This document shows, piece by piece, positions 29,808 through 39,479 of a DNA stretch of 64,000 nucleotides; within the stretch, counting starts at the first letter, position 1; each line of letters starts with the position of its first letter. The notes under the pieces are model-generated. The model saw only the letters and a program-made list of their open reading frames with translations. It searched no databases and was not told the DNA's origin. The stretch is from Alphaproteobacteria bacterium. Its GTDB lineage: Bacteria > Pseudomonadota > Alphaproteobacteria > UBA8366 > GCA-2717185. The DNA lies in assembly GCA_012103325.1 (NCBI GenBank), contig WLWY01000005.1, forward strand, positions 124,001-188,000. The letters are read 5' to 3'. A program made the position numbers and the translations under genes.

Positions 29808-29934
29808 GCGCCAAACGCGCGCTTGGTTCGCAGGGTTTTTTTTACTCATGTCCTTTTTTTACTTCGTTCCTGTTCGAAGCATGAGTGGAAGCGTATCCAC
29901 TACAGTTCGTTCATCCCTGATGGAGGATCACGAC

Positions 29935-30243
29935 ATGACCGTAACTGTCTTTATCCGTTACCGGATTGACCCGTTCAAACGCGAGCGGTTCGAGGAATAC
30001 GCCCGCCGCTGGCATGAGATCATTCCGGCGCAGGGGGGCGATTTGTTGGGGTATTGGATGCCGCATGAGGGCACGAACGATATCGCGTATGCGCTGATCT
30101 CGTTCGGCAGTCTGGCGTCGTACGAAGCGTATCGGGCGCGGCTGAAGGACGATCCTGCGGGGGCGGCGAACTTTGCGTTTGCGGAGGAGGAGCGCTTCAT
30201 TCAGTCCGAGGAACGGACGTTTCTCCGCAAGGTCGAGGTGTAA
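29935..30243 (+). CDS. NIPSNAP family protein
   Basis: [57 protein letters not shown]. Confidence 0.88.
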   Translation: MTVTVFIRYRIDPFKRERFEEYARRWHEIIPAQGGDLLGYWMPHEGTNDIAYALISFGSLASYEAYRARLKDDPAGAANFAFAEEERFIQSEERTFLRKVEV

Positions 30244-30249
30244 GCGGCG

Positions 30250-30615
30250 TCAGCACTCCGGCGGCAGGACGATGGGTTCGCCGTGTGGCGTGGCGTGGGC
30301 GGCGCGGTCCCAGACGTCTTTGCGGCGCGACAGTTCGTCTTCGGTGAGCAGGCCTTTTTGCGCCACGATCCGCTCCAGCGCCTTCAGCCAGTGCAGATAG
30401 TAGGTGTCGCCCAGATCCGGGTCGCCGGCCTCCTGCGCCGCGGTGATTTCGGTGGCGAGGCAGTCCGCCCATTCCGGCCAGGTGAAGTGACCGCCGTCGT
30501 AGAGCCGCAGGGTCATGGCGAAGGCCTGGGCTTCCCAGGGTTCGCGGAAGACGGGGCCGTCCTCGTCGCGGGGCAGGGAGGGCAGTTCTTCTTGGGTGGG
30601 GACGCTGGCGGTCAT
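30250..30615 (-). CDS. Nitrile hydratase accessory/activator protein
   Basis: DEDGPVFREPWEAQAFAMTLRLYDGGHFTWPEWADCLATEI...YYLHWLKALERIVAQKGL; downstream of NHase beta. Confidence 0.88.
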   Translation of the reverse strand: MTASVPTQEELPSLPRDEDGPVFREPWEAQAFAMTLRLYDGGHFTWPEWADCLATEITAAQEAGDPDLGDTYYLHWLKALERIVAQKGLLTEDELSRRKDVWDRAAHATPHGEPIVLPPEC

Positions 30616-30616
30616 C

Positions 30617-31270
30617 TTATGCCGAGACCAGATAGTCGTCCCACAAATCCAGGTAAATACTGTCCGGCGAGGGCGCGTCGGGATCCCAGAGCTCCTGCGC
30701 GGTGAAGCGCACGCTGTAGATGTGCTGCGGCTTCTTGCCCTGGAACAGCGCGTTGGTGTCCGGGAAGATGAACACGCCATGGTCGCGGTAGATCGTGCCG
30801 TGCCGCCCGCGCGCATAGCGTGGCACGCGGGTATGGCCCTTGGGGTGGATGTTGCGGACCAGCACGGTGTCGCCGGTTTTGAATTTGGGCGCGATCTCTT
30901 CGTCGACGCGGGCCGACCGGTTCTTGCTTTGGCGCTCGAAGATCTGCGCCGCGGTAAGCGGCTGCGAGTCGCGACCGCTCGGTTTTTCCTTACCGTCGAG
31001 CTCGTCCTGCGTGATCAAGCCGTGCTCGACCATCATGTTCGAGGTGCGATACAGCCAACGCTCGTAATAGTTCGACGCTAGATAGAGCGCGGGATTCATC
31101 TGTTCGATTCCGTAGCGGCCGGCGTCGATGTTCCATTTGCCCCAGGCGCCGATGGCGGTGTTCATCGCGTAGACCCGGCCTTCCCATTCGCCGTGAAAGA
31201 CGGGCTCGTCGGTTTCGATGGGGATGGGGCCGAAGCCGTCCATGCCGCCCATGTCGTGAATGCCGTCCAT
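30617..31270 (-). CDS. nthB: Nitrile hydratase subunit beta
   Basis: [58 protein letters not shown]. Confidence 0.94.
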   Translation of the reverse strand: MDGIHDMGGMDGFGPIPIETDEPVFHGEWEGRVYAMNTAIGAWGKWNIDAGRYGIEQMNPALYLASNYYERWLYRTSNMMVEHGLITQDELDGKEKPSGRDSQPLTAAQIFERQSKNRSARVDEEIAPKFKTGDTVLVRNIHPKGHTRVPRYARGRHGTIYRDHGVFIFPDTNALFQGKKPQHIYSVRFTAQELWDPDAPSPDSIYLDLWDDYLVSA

Positions 31271-31881
31271 TACGCGTCTCCCGCCGGCGAGGCGACCTTT
31301 TCCGTACCGATCATCGAGTTCCGCGTGACGAGATCGACGAGTTCGTCTTCGGACATACCGTCCGTGCCTGCCGGACGCTCCGGCAGGACGAGGTAGCGGA
31401 GTTCCGCCGTGCTGTCCCAGACGCGGACTTCGACGTCGCTGGCGAGCGTGAGTCCGAATTCTTCCAGAACGGGGCGCGGTTCCTTCACCAGCCGGGCGCG
31501 GTACGGGAAGGATTTATACCAGGCCGGCGGCAGGCCCAAGACCGACCACGGATAACAGGAACACAAGGTGCAGACGGTGACGTTATGCACGTCCGCTGTG
31601 TTCTCCAGCACAACCAGATCCGCGCCTTGGGTGCCGACATAGCCGAGCGATCCGATGGCCGCGGTGGCATCTTCCAGCAGCCATTTCTTGAATTCGGGAT
31701 CGGTCCAGGCCTTGGCCACGACCCGGGCGCCGTTGCGCGGGCCGACCTTGTTTTCGTACCGGTCGACGATCTCGTCCAGCGCCGCCGGGTCGACGAGCCC
31801 TTTTTCCGCCAGCAGCGATTCAAGGGCCCGGACCCGCAGGTCGGTATCCGCAAGGTGAGAGTGGTCGTGATGATCATCCAT
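31270..31881 (-). CDS. nthA: Nitrile hydratase subunit alpha, cobalt-type
   Basis: Metal-binding motif [25 protein letters not shown] (VCTLCSC = Co-type). Confidence 0.94.
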   Translation of the reverse strand: MDDHHDHSHLADTDLRVRALESLLAEKGLVDPAALDEIVDRYENKVGPRNGARVVAKAWTDPEFKKWLLEDATAAIGSLGYVGTQGADLVVLENTADVHNVTVCTLCSCYPWSVLGLPPAWYKSFPYRARLVKEPRPVLEEFGLTLASDVEVRVWDSTAELRYLVLPERPAGTDGMSEDELVDLVTRNSMIGTEKVASPAGDA

Positions 31882-32017
31882 GGCGACTATCCGCATGTTG
31901 CAAGAGGTTGAATTGATACTACAAAAACAGCGACGCGCGCGATACGCGATTCTTTTGCTCACGGCTGTTTGATGAGCGCGCTATCAATTCTAAGAGCGGC
32001 TGTTATACAGTCGCGCC

Positions 32018-32764
32018 ATGGATTGGACGGACCGAGGCATCGTGTTGTCGGCCCGCCGCCACGGTGAATCGTCGGTCATTCTGTCGCTTCTGACGGTGGA
32101 GCATGGCCGGCACGCGGGGGTGGTGCGGGGCGGGCAGTCGCGCCGACAGCGCGGCGTGCTTGAGGTCGGCAATCTGCTTTCCGCGTCCTGGCGGGCGCGG
32201 CTCGAGGAGCATCTCGGCAACTTCACGGTCGAGCTGGAAACCGGCCACGCGGCGCGCGTGCTCGACCGGGCGGACCGGCTGGCGGCGCTGAGCGCACTGT
32301 GTGCGACATTGGACGGCTGTCTGGCGGAGCGGGAGCCGCATCCGGCCCTGTTCGCATCGACGTTGCACTTGATCGAAACGCTGGAAAACGGTCCGTTCGC
32401 AGCGCGCTACGCGATGTGGGAATTCAATCTGCTTGGTGAGTTGGGTTTTGGGCTCGATCTGACGTCCTGCGCGGCAACCGGTGTGACCGAGGACTTGATC
32501 TATGTGTCGCCGCGCAGCGGTCAGGCGGTCTCACGGTCGGCGGGCGAACCTTATCGCGACAAGCTGTTGGCGTTGCCGGAATTCCTGAAAGGCGGGACGC
32601 TGGCGAACGCGGACGACGTCCTCAATGGGCTGCGTTTGACCGGGTATTTCCTCGACCGGCACGTTTCCCAGCCCGAGGGGCGCAGCCTCCCGGATGCGCG
32701 CGAGAGATTGATCGGACTTCTGCGCCGTGCGGCGGAAAGCGGGCTTCTCGAACTCGACGCTTGA
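32018..32764 (+). CDS. recO: DNA repair protein RecO
   Basis: MDWTDRGIVLSARRHGESSVILSLLTVEHGRHAGVVRGGQSRRQRG. Confidence 0.95.
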   Translation: MDWTDRGIVLSARRHGESSVILSLLTVEHGRHAGVVRGGQSRRQRGVLEVGNLLSASWRARLEEHLGNFTVELETGHAARVLDRADRLAALSALCATLDGCLAEREPHPALFASTLHLIETLENGPFAARYAMWEFNLLGELGFGLDLTSCAATGVTEDLIYVSPRSGQAVSRSAGEPYRDKLLALPEFLKGGTLANADDVLNGLRLTGYFLDRHVSQPEGRSLPDARERLIGLLRRAAESGLLELDA

Positions 32765-32823
32765 TACTATATATGGCAATATCACCCGCGCCCATCCACC
32801 CGATCTTGTAAGAGCAGATTGAT

Positions 32824-35046
32824 ATGGCCCAATCGTCCGAAGCTGGCGACATTCGCCCCACGACGTTCTCCGATGCGCTCGGCGAGCGCTATTTGTCCTA
32901 TGCGATGTCGACCATCATGTCGCGCTCGCTGCCGGATGTCCGCGATGGTCTGAAGCCGGTACACCGCCGCATGCTGCATGCGATGCGCGAACTGCGGCTC
33001 GATCCGTCGTCGGGGTTCAAGAAATGCGCGCGCATCGTCGGCGACGTGATGGGCAAGTATCACCCGCATGGCGACGTTGCGATCTACGATGCGATGGTAC
33101 GCTTGGCGCAATCCTTTGCGGTGCGCTATCCGCTCGTCGACGGGCAGGGCAACTTCGGCAATATCGACGGCGATAACCCGGCGGCCATGCGCTATACCGA
33201 GGCGCGCCTGACCGAAGTCGCCAAAGCGTTATTGGAGGGGATCGACGAGGACGCCGTCGATTTCCGCGAGACCTATGACGGCGAAGGCGACGAGCCGGTC
33301 GTCCTCCCGGCGCGGTTCCCAAATCTGTTGGCGAACGGTGCCGCGGGCATTGCCGTCGGCATGGCGACCAGCATTCCGCCGCACAATGTGGGTGAAATCT
33401 GCACAGCACTGCTGCACATGATCAAGCGGCCGAACGCGACGATCGGCAAGCTGGTCGAACTGATCCCGGGTCCGGACTTTCCGACCGGCGGCGTCCTGGT
33501 CGAAAGCCGCGACAGTATTGTGGAGGCCTACAAGACCGGACGCGGTGGTTTCCGGCTGCGCGCGCGCTGGCATACCGAGAAGATCAAGGGCGGCGGCTAC
33601 AATATTGTCGTCACCGAAATTCCCTATCAGGTACAGAAGTCCAAGCTGATCGAAAAGATCGCCGAGCTGATGCACGCACGCAAGCTCACGATGCTCAATG
33701 ACATCCAGGACGAGTCGGCGGAGGAAGTCCGCCTCGTCCTGGAACCGAAGAGCCGCAATGTCGATCCGTCCGTTCTGATGGAGTCGCTGTTCCGCCAGAC
33801 CGATCTGGAAACCCGATTTTCGCTGAACATGAATGTGCTGGACGCCGATCAGTCGCCGCGCGTCATGAACCTGCAGGAGGTGCTGCGCGCGTTTCTAGAT
33901 CATCGTCATGATGTTCTCATCCGGCGCTCGCGATTCCGGCTGGGCCGCATCGAACACCGCCTGGAAATCCTCGACGGTTATCTGATCGCTTATCTGAACC
34001 TCGACGAAGTGATCCGTATCGTGCGCGAGGAGGACGACGCCAAGGGCGCCTTGATGAAGCAGTTCAAGTTGACCGAACTGCAGGCGGATTCAGTGCTCAA
34101 TATGCGGCTGCGCAATTTGCGCAAGCTCGAAGAAATGGAAATCCGCACGGAACATGAGGCCTTGAGCGAGGAAAAGGCCGGTTTGGAGACGCTGCTCGGC
34201 GATGAGACGCTGCGCTGGGCGGCGATTTCCGACGAGATCGGCGACATTCGCAAGAAGTTCGGCGAGAAGACCGAACTCGGCAAGCGCCGGACCGAAATTG
34301 GCGAGCCGCCTTCCGACGTGGTCATTCCCTTGGAAGCGATGATCGATCGTGAGCCGGTGACGGTGATCTGTTCCGCAAAGGGTTGGATCCGCGCGGCAAA
34401 AGGGCACCTGCAGGATTTCGAGGAGGTTCGGTACAAGGAGGGGGACAAAAAACGCTTCGCCTTCCATGCGGAAACCACGGACAAAGTCTTGGTTTTCGCA
34501 ACGAACGGACGGTTCTACGCGATGGGCATCGACAAATTGCCGGGCGGGCGCGGTTTCGGCGAGCCGCTACGCCTGATGTTCGATATGCCGAGCGACCACG
34601 ACATCGTGTCCCTGTTCATTTTCAAGCCCGACCGCAAGTTGCTCGTCGCGTCGAGCGACGGGCGCGGTTTCGTGGTGACCGAAAAGGATGTGTTTGCGCA
34701 GACCCGTGCCGGCAAACAGGTGCTCAACGTCTCCGGCGGGAACGAGGCGAAGGTATGCTCGCCGGCGGAAGGCGACTCGGTCGCCGTCATTGGCGACAAT
34801 CGGAAACTGCTGGTCTTCGACGCGGCCGAATTGCCGGAAATGACGCGCGGCCGCGGCGTCATCTTGCAGCGCTTCCGTGACGGCGGTCTGTCTGATGCCG
34901 TGATGTTCGACAGTGCCGTTGGTCTGCAGTGGCGCAGCGGCGAGCGCACCCGCACCGAGACCGATCTGCGCGACTGGATTGGCAAGCGCGCGCAATCGGG
35001 ACGATTGCCGCCGAAGGGGTTCCCCCGGACGAACCGTTTTAGCTAG
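32824..35046 (+). CDS. parC: DNA topoisomerase IV subunit A
   Basis: [66 protein letters not shown]. Confidence 0.95.
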   Translation: MAQSSEAGDIRPTTFSDALGERYLSYAMSTIMSRSLPDVRDGLKPVHRRMLHAMRELRLDPSSGFKKCARIVGDVMGKYHPHGDVAIYDAMVRLAQSFAVRYPLVDGQGNFGNIDGDNPAAMRYTEARLTEVAKALLEGIDEDAVDFRETYDGEGDEPVVLPARFPNLLANGAAGIAVGMATSIPPHNVGEICTALLHMIKRPNATIGKLVELIPGPDFPTGGVLVESRDSIVEAYKTGRGGFRLRARWHTEKIKGGGYNIVVTEIPYQVQKSKLIEKIAELMHARKLTMLNDIQDESAEEVRLVLEPKSRNVDPSVLMESLFRQTDLETRFSLNMNVLDADQSPRVMNLQEVLRAFLDHRHDVLIRRSRFRLGRIEHRLEILDGYLIAYLNLDEVIRIVREEDDAKGALMKQFKLTELQADSVLNMRLRNLRKLEEMEIRTEHEALSEEKAGLETLLGDETLRWAAISDEIGDIRKKFGEKTELGKRRTEIGEPPSDVVIPLEAMIDREPVTVICSAKGWIRAAKGHLQDFEEVRYKEGDKKRFAFHAETTDKVLVFATNGRFYAMGIDKLPGGRGFGEPLRLMFDMPSDHDIVSLFIFKPDRKLLVASSDGRGFVVTEKDVFAQTRAGKQVLNVSGGNEAKVCSPAEGDSVAVIGDNRKLLVFDAAELPEMTRGRGVILQRFRDGGLSDAVMFDSAVGLQWRSGERTRTETDLRDWIGKRAQSGRLPPKGFPRTNRFS

Positions 35047-35184
35047 ATCAGATCAGGGTTTGTTGGAATCGCCTTTGGCGATCCGAAATCCGTGTGAATC
35101 TGATCTAACTTACTGATAGAGATCGGATTCACAAAAGTATCCGAACTCATAAAATGAGTTCGTCTAAACTTGAACCGATCTAGG
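35044..35184. repeat. Structured intergenic element, two tandem two-armed hairpins between convergent genes
   Basis: TAGATCAGA(35044-35052)/TCTGATCTA(35099-35107) enclosing ATCGCC-TTT-GGCGAT; AGATCGG(35120-35126)/CCGATCT(35175-35181) enclosing GAACTCAT-AAA-ATGAGTTC. Confidence 0.8.
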
Positions 35185-35932
35185 CGGTGTTATCCGGATC
35201 CGCGCCGGCGAATTCCGCGAGCGGACGCCAGCCCTGCGGTCCGAATCCTTCGATCGGCCGGAACCGGATCTTATAGTGCATCTTCGGACTGTTCGCGACC
35301 CAGAAGCCTAGATAGACGTAGGGCAGATCTTCGACGCGCGCGCGCTCGATGAGAGACAGGACGACAAAACTGCCAAGGCTGCGCTGGGTCAGATGCGGTT
35401 CGAAAAAACTGTAGACGGCGGAGAATCCATCGCCGACCCGGTCGGTCAGGCAGGCGGCCACGAGATCGCTGTCGGCATTCCGATATTCGATAATGCTGGT
35501 ATCGACGGGGCTGGAGACCACCATTTCGAAATAGTCGTTGCGGTCCATGCGCGCCATGTCGCCGCCATCGTGCCGCGACCGCATGTACCGCGAAAACAGA
35601 TCGAACTGCTCATTGCTGACCTTCGTGCCCACATCTTCGGCGTGGAGATCGGCATTCTTGTTCAGAATGCGGCGCCAGCTGCGGTTAGTCTGGAACTCGG
35701 ATGCAGCGACGCGGACTGGCACACAGGCGTCGCAGCCGCGGCAGGCGGGGCGATAGGCAATGTGATGACTGCGGCGGAATCCGCCTTGCGACAGGACTTC
35801 ATAGCGCGACCGTGCGCCCAGACCGGACAGATCGGTGAATAGCTGCTGTTCGACCTTGCCCCGCAAATAGGGGCAGGGCATCGGCCCGGACCGAAAGAAA
35901 GTGAATAGGTTTGGCTTCCGCTGACTGGTCAT
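35180..35932 (-). CDS. bpt: Aspartate/glutamate leucyltransferase (arginyltransferase family)
   Basis: PCPYLRGKVEQQLFTDLSG...GGFRRSHHIAYRPACRGCDACVPVRV...YVYLGFWVANSPKMHYK. Confidence 0.93.
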   Translation of the reverse strand: MTSQRKPNLFTFFRSGPMPCPYLRGKVEQQLFTDLSGLGARSRYEVLSQGGFRRSHHIAYRPACRGCDACVPVRVAASEFQTNRSWRRILNKNADLHAEDVGTKVSNEQFDLFSRYMRSRHDGGDMARMDRNDYFEMVVSSPVDTSIIEYRNADSDLVAACLTDRVGDGFSAVYSFFEPHLTQRSLGSFVVLSLIERARVEDLPYVYLGFWVANSPKMHYKIRFRPIEGFGPQGWRPLAEFAGADPDNTA

Positions 35933-35965
35933 CGGCGAAAATGTTACGCGCCGGACGCGCCGGGG

Positions 35966-36466
35966 TCAAAGTTCCGCGTGCGTGTTAACGACCGATGTTC
36001 CCGAAAGGATGTCATGGGCGCAGCGGCGCTGATCGTTGAACAGCGCGATGATCAAAATCAGAGTCCCGGTAACCGAGACGCTGAGATAGAACAATGCCGT
36101 CATCGCGAATGCCTGCAGGATCGCCGGGCGTTCGCCGGATTGGCTGCGCACTTCGATACCCATAAACTGCATGCCGAGCGTCGCCGAGCGGCGGCTGGCA
36201 ATCAGCAATGTGTGGTAGATGACCGGAACGAGGGGCATGAGCGTCAACAGGCCCGATAGAAGCCCCCAGGACAGCAAGACGATGGCCCAAAGTGCCGTCA
36301 AGAGAACGCTGATGATGGCCACGTCGATGAAGAAGGCGATAATCCGCCGCCATGTAACCCCTTCGTACAGCGCTTCACGGTCCAAATCGAAGCCCGCGCG
36401 CGACCAGTCAAGACTGGCGTTGGAAAGCTCTGGTAAATCCTTCCCGCTCAATTTCAGCACCTCCAT
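35966..36466 (-). CDS. RDD family membrane protein
   Basis: GVTWRRIIAFFIDVAIISVLL...RRSATLGMQFMGIEV. Confidence 0.88.
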   Translation of the reverse strand: MEVLKLSGKDLPELSNASLDWSRAGFDLDREALYEGVTWRRIIAFFIDVAIISVLLTALWAIVLLSWGLLSGLLTLMPLVPVIYHTLLIASRRSATLGMQFMGIEVRSQSGERPAILQAFAMTALFYLSVSVTGTLILIIALFNDQRRCAHDILSGTSVVNTHAEL

Positions 36467-36526
36467 CGGCCATATTGTGGTCTTTTAGATTGGTTCGATG
36501 CGGCGCTTGCGCAAGATGTCTCGAAA

Positions 36527-37468
36527 TTACTGATCGACACCGAAGATGCGCGGCGGGGTAGGGGGGCGGTCTTCCCGGTCCTTTTCTTCGCGCAGTACCT
36601 GTATGATCAGGCGCCGGTTGCGCGGCGAGAGTGGGTTCTCGGGCACCAGCGGGTCGCGATCCGCAAGTCCGCTGATCTTCTCGAACCTGACGTTCGGAAT
36701 GCCATTGTCGACGAGTACGCGCCGGCCGGCATTCGCACGCTCGAGCGACAGTTCCCAGTTCGTCTTGCCGACCGGCGACCGGAACGGCGTTGCATCCGTA
36801 TGGCCGGACAAGGTCAGTTTATTCGGTAGCCGCTCGACCACGCTTGCGATCAGCAGCAGCAGCGTCTTTGTCCGCTCATTGAGTTCCGCGCCGCCCGGCT
36901 TGAACATTGCGGCGTCTTGCTGATCGATCAATTGAATGCGCAAGCCATCTTCGTTGACGTCGAGCTGGATTGCCTCATGCAGGTCGCGGAGCTCGGGGAT
37001 ACTGTCGACCGCTTGCTGAATGGCGGCTTCTGCGGCCTTGAACTGCTGTTGCTGGTTATCGGGCTTTATGGGCGCTACGTTTGGAAGATCTTCTTTCAGA
37101 TCCGGAACCTTGGATTCATTCCTGACCTGCTGATCCCCGGATTCGACTTCGGAGGTCGGGGCGATCTGCCGTGCTGTGAATGGTTCCGTCACGGGGCCGG
37201 GGTCGGTTGCGGATATACCGCCGAAGACACCCTCGCCGCCACTGGTACCGGTTTTCGCGCCGACCGGCAGGAAGAAGTTTGAGATACCTTTCAGCTTCTC
37301 TTCCGTCGTTGCGTTTAACAGCCAAAGCAAAAGGAAAAACGCCATCATGGCCGTGACGAAGTCGGCATAGGCGACTTTCCAGGCGCCACCATGGGCGGGC
37401 GGCGGCGGTGGCTTAATCTTCTTGAATAAGATTTCCTGTTTTGCTTCCTCTTCGGCCGCGTCGCTCAT
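36527..37468 (-). CDS. motB: Flagellar motor protein MotB (paralog 1)
   Basis: HGGAWKVAYADFVTAMMAFFLLLWLLNATT plug/TM region; C-terminal OmpA-like LSGHTDATPF. Confidence 0.9.
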   Translation of the reverse strand: MSDAAEEEAKQEILFKKIKPPPPPAHGGAWKVAYADFVTAMMAFFLLLWLLNATTEEKLKGISNFFLPVGAKTGTSGGEGVFGGISATDPGPVTEPFTARQIAPTSEVESGDQQVRNESKVPDLKEDLPNVAPIKPDNQQQQFKAAEAAIQQAVDSIPELRDLHEAIQLDVNEDGLRIQLIDQQDAAMFKPGGAELNERTKTLLLLIASVVERLPNKLTLSGHTDATPFRSPVGKTNWELSLERANAGRRVLVDNGIPNVRFEKISGLADRDPLVPENPLSPRNRRLIIQVLREEKDREDRPPTPPRIFGVDQ

Positions 37469-38415
37469 TTCGACGAGCCTTTTTCGCGCTGCTCGGACCC
37501 ATCGGCGCCGGCGTTGACCTTATCGGCCATGCGGATCATGAGAATGCTGATGCGCCGGTTGCTGGATGCGTTCGGTTCTTTCGGAAACAAATGTTCTGTG
37601 TCCGCACGGCCAGTGACATTGGCGATTCTGTCTGTGGGAAGTCCGGCACCGACCATCGTGCGCCGCGCAGAGTTGGCGCGGTCGCCGGACAGCTCCCAAT
37701 TCGTATAGGGCGCGTCGAGTGGCAGGGGGGCGGAGTCCGTATGGCCGCTGATCGAAACGGGATTTGGGAAGCGTGCGACAACACGCGTGATGATTTGCAG
37801 CAATGCTTTGAAATACGGCGTAAAAACTGCGCTGCCAGGCTCGAACATCGTGGCTTTTTCACGGTCGATCAACTGAATGCGCAGGCCTTCCGGAGTCTGA
37901 TCGATAAGGAGGCTGTCCTGAAAATTGCGCAATTGGTCGGTCTGCTCGACCGCCAGGCGCAAATCGGCTTTTGCCTTCTGGAACGCGTCCTCCTCTTCCT
38001 CCCGTTTGCGGGCTTCGAAATTGGTGCTGTCGGGATTGGGGTCTTTCGATGTAAGGGCGGCTTCGTCTTTTCCCTTTCGTTCCTTGGGACCACCGGCCGA
38101 GGGGATGGGAATCGTTACCGACGGTGGCGACCCGGCGGAGCGCAGATTTCCAATGGCGCCGACGGCCAAGCCGCCCAGCAATCCCCCCGAACCGCTTTCG
38201 TCGCCCGACGTTACGGTTTTTGGCTGGAAATAAAACGATAGCCCCTGTTTCTGATCCGATGTCGTAGCGTTGAGCAACCAGAGGAGCAGGAAGAACGCCA
38301 TCATCGCGGTGACGAAATCGGCGTACGCCACTTTCCATGCGCCGCCATGACCGCCGTCAGCCCCTTTGAGCTTTTTCTTCAGGATTAATGGCTCAAGCGC
38401 TTCTTCGTCGGACAT
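37465..38415 (-). CDS. motB: Flagellar motor protein MotB (paralog 2)
   Basis: HGGAWKVAYADFVTAMMAFFLLLWLLNATTSDQKQGLSFYF; OmpA-like ISGHTDSAPLP; 4-nt overlap with paralog 1. Confidence 0.9.
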   Translation of the reverse strand: MSDEEALEPLILKKKLKGADGGHGGAWKVAYADFVTAMMAFFLLLWLLNATTSDQKQGLSFYFQPKTVTSGDESGSGGLLGGLAVGAIGNLRSAGSPPSVTIPIPSAGGPKERKGKDEAALTSKDPNPDSTNFEARKREEEEDAFQKAKADLRLAVEQTDQLRNFQDSLLIDQTPEGLRIQLIDREKATMFEPGSAVFTPYFKALLQIITRVVARFPNPVSISGHTDSAPLPLDAPYTNWELSGDRANSARRTMVGAGLPTDRIANVTGRADTEHLFPKEPNASSNRRISILMIRMADKVNAGADGSEQREKGSSK

Positions 38416-38445
38416 TATCTTGGCTAAATCCGTTTGCGGTGAGGT

Positions 38446-39303
38446 CTAAACCGGCGGCAACTCGCCGCAGGCGTCTTCCACTTCGGCGAATGTCGGGCGC
38501 TGGTGCGATTGCAGGACCTTGCGGGAAAATTCGACGGTGACGGCCGGCGCGTAGCCTTGCAGGTACGCGATGATTCCCGCCTTCATACAGATGAAATAGG
38601 CGTGTTCGTCTTCGCCAATTGCCTTCACGGAAGCGGCCATGGGCCCGAAGAATCCGTAACAGAGCAAAATTCCTAGGAACGTTCCAACCAACGCTGCAGC
38701 AATCAATCCGCCAAGAATCTCTGGCGGTTCGGAAATCGAACCCATCGTGACAATGACGCCGAGAACCGCCGCGACAATGCCCAGTCCTGGAAAACTCTCG
38801 GCCATCGTGTTCAGGGCATGCGCGATATGGTCCGCTTCGTGATGGTGGACGTCGAGCTCGATATCGATCAGCGTCTCGACTTCAACTGGGTTATCGGTTC
38901 CCAAGGTCATGAGACGCAGATAGTCGCACAGAAATTCAACGGCGTGATGATCGGCGTGAAACTTCGGAAACGCCTGAAATACGGAACTATCGTGCGGGTT
39001 TTCCACATGCTGTTCCAGCACCAGCATGCCCTTGGTCTTGGCCATGCGAAAGACCTGATACTGCATCGTCAGTAGTTCGAGATAGTCGGCCTTCTTGTAT
39101 TTCGGACCCTTCAGTAGCGCGCCGAATGCACCGGCAGCGCCTTTAAGGACATGCGGGGGGTTGGCGATGATGAACGCGCCGATGCCACTGCCGCCGATGA
39201 TAATGAACTCGAGCGGTTGCCACAAAACGCCCATATCGCCATGGACAGCGTAGGACCCCAACACACAGCCGGTCACAACGACGACGCCAATGATTAGAAA
39301 CAT
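38446..39303 (-). CDS. motA: Flagellar motor stator protein MotA
   Basis: MFLIIGVVVVTGCVLGSYAVHGDMGVLWQPLEFIIIGGSGIGAFIIANPP...FPGLGIVAAVLGVIVTMGSISEPPEILGGLIAAALVGTFLGILLCYGF. Confidence 0.95.
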   Translation of the reverse strand: MFLIIGVVVVTGCVLGSYAVHGDMGVLWQPLEFIIIGGSGIGAFIIANPPHVLKGAAGAFGALLKGPKYKKADYLELLTMQYQVFRMAKTKGMLVLEQHVENPHDSSVFQAFPKFHADHHAVEFLCDYLRLMTLGTDNPVEVETLIDIELDVHHHEADHIAHALNTMAESFPGLGIVAAVLGVIVTMGSISEPPEILGGLIAAALVGTFLGILLCYGFFGPMAASVKAIGEDEHAYFICMKAGIIAYLQGYAPAVTVEFSRKVLQSHQRPTFAEVEDACGELPPV

Positions 39304-39340
39304 GCCTGCCCCACACCCAAGACCCGGAGAAACCTACGTT

Positions 39341-39376
39341 CTTATGGTTAACGAAGTCCATCCTTATGGTTAACAA
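39341..39376 (-). promoter_or_regulatory. Tandem GTTAACCATAAG sites upstream of motA, candidate CtrA half-sites
   Basis: Reverse strand reads GTTAACCATAAGGATGGACTTCGTTAACCATAAG; the 8-mer TTAACCAT occurs twice with 22-bp spacing. Confidence 0.5.
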
Positions 39377-39479
39377 ATCCTGTGGAGTATTGCGGCAAAG
39401 TGTTAACAATCCCTTTTCCAAATACCGGTTTTTCGAAAAAAATCTTCGGTTTTATGCAATCGAGAAGGGTGGCAAAAAA

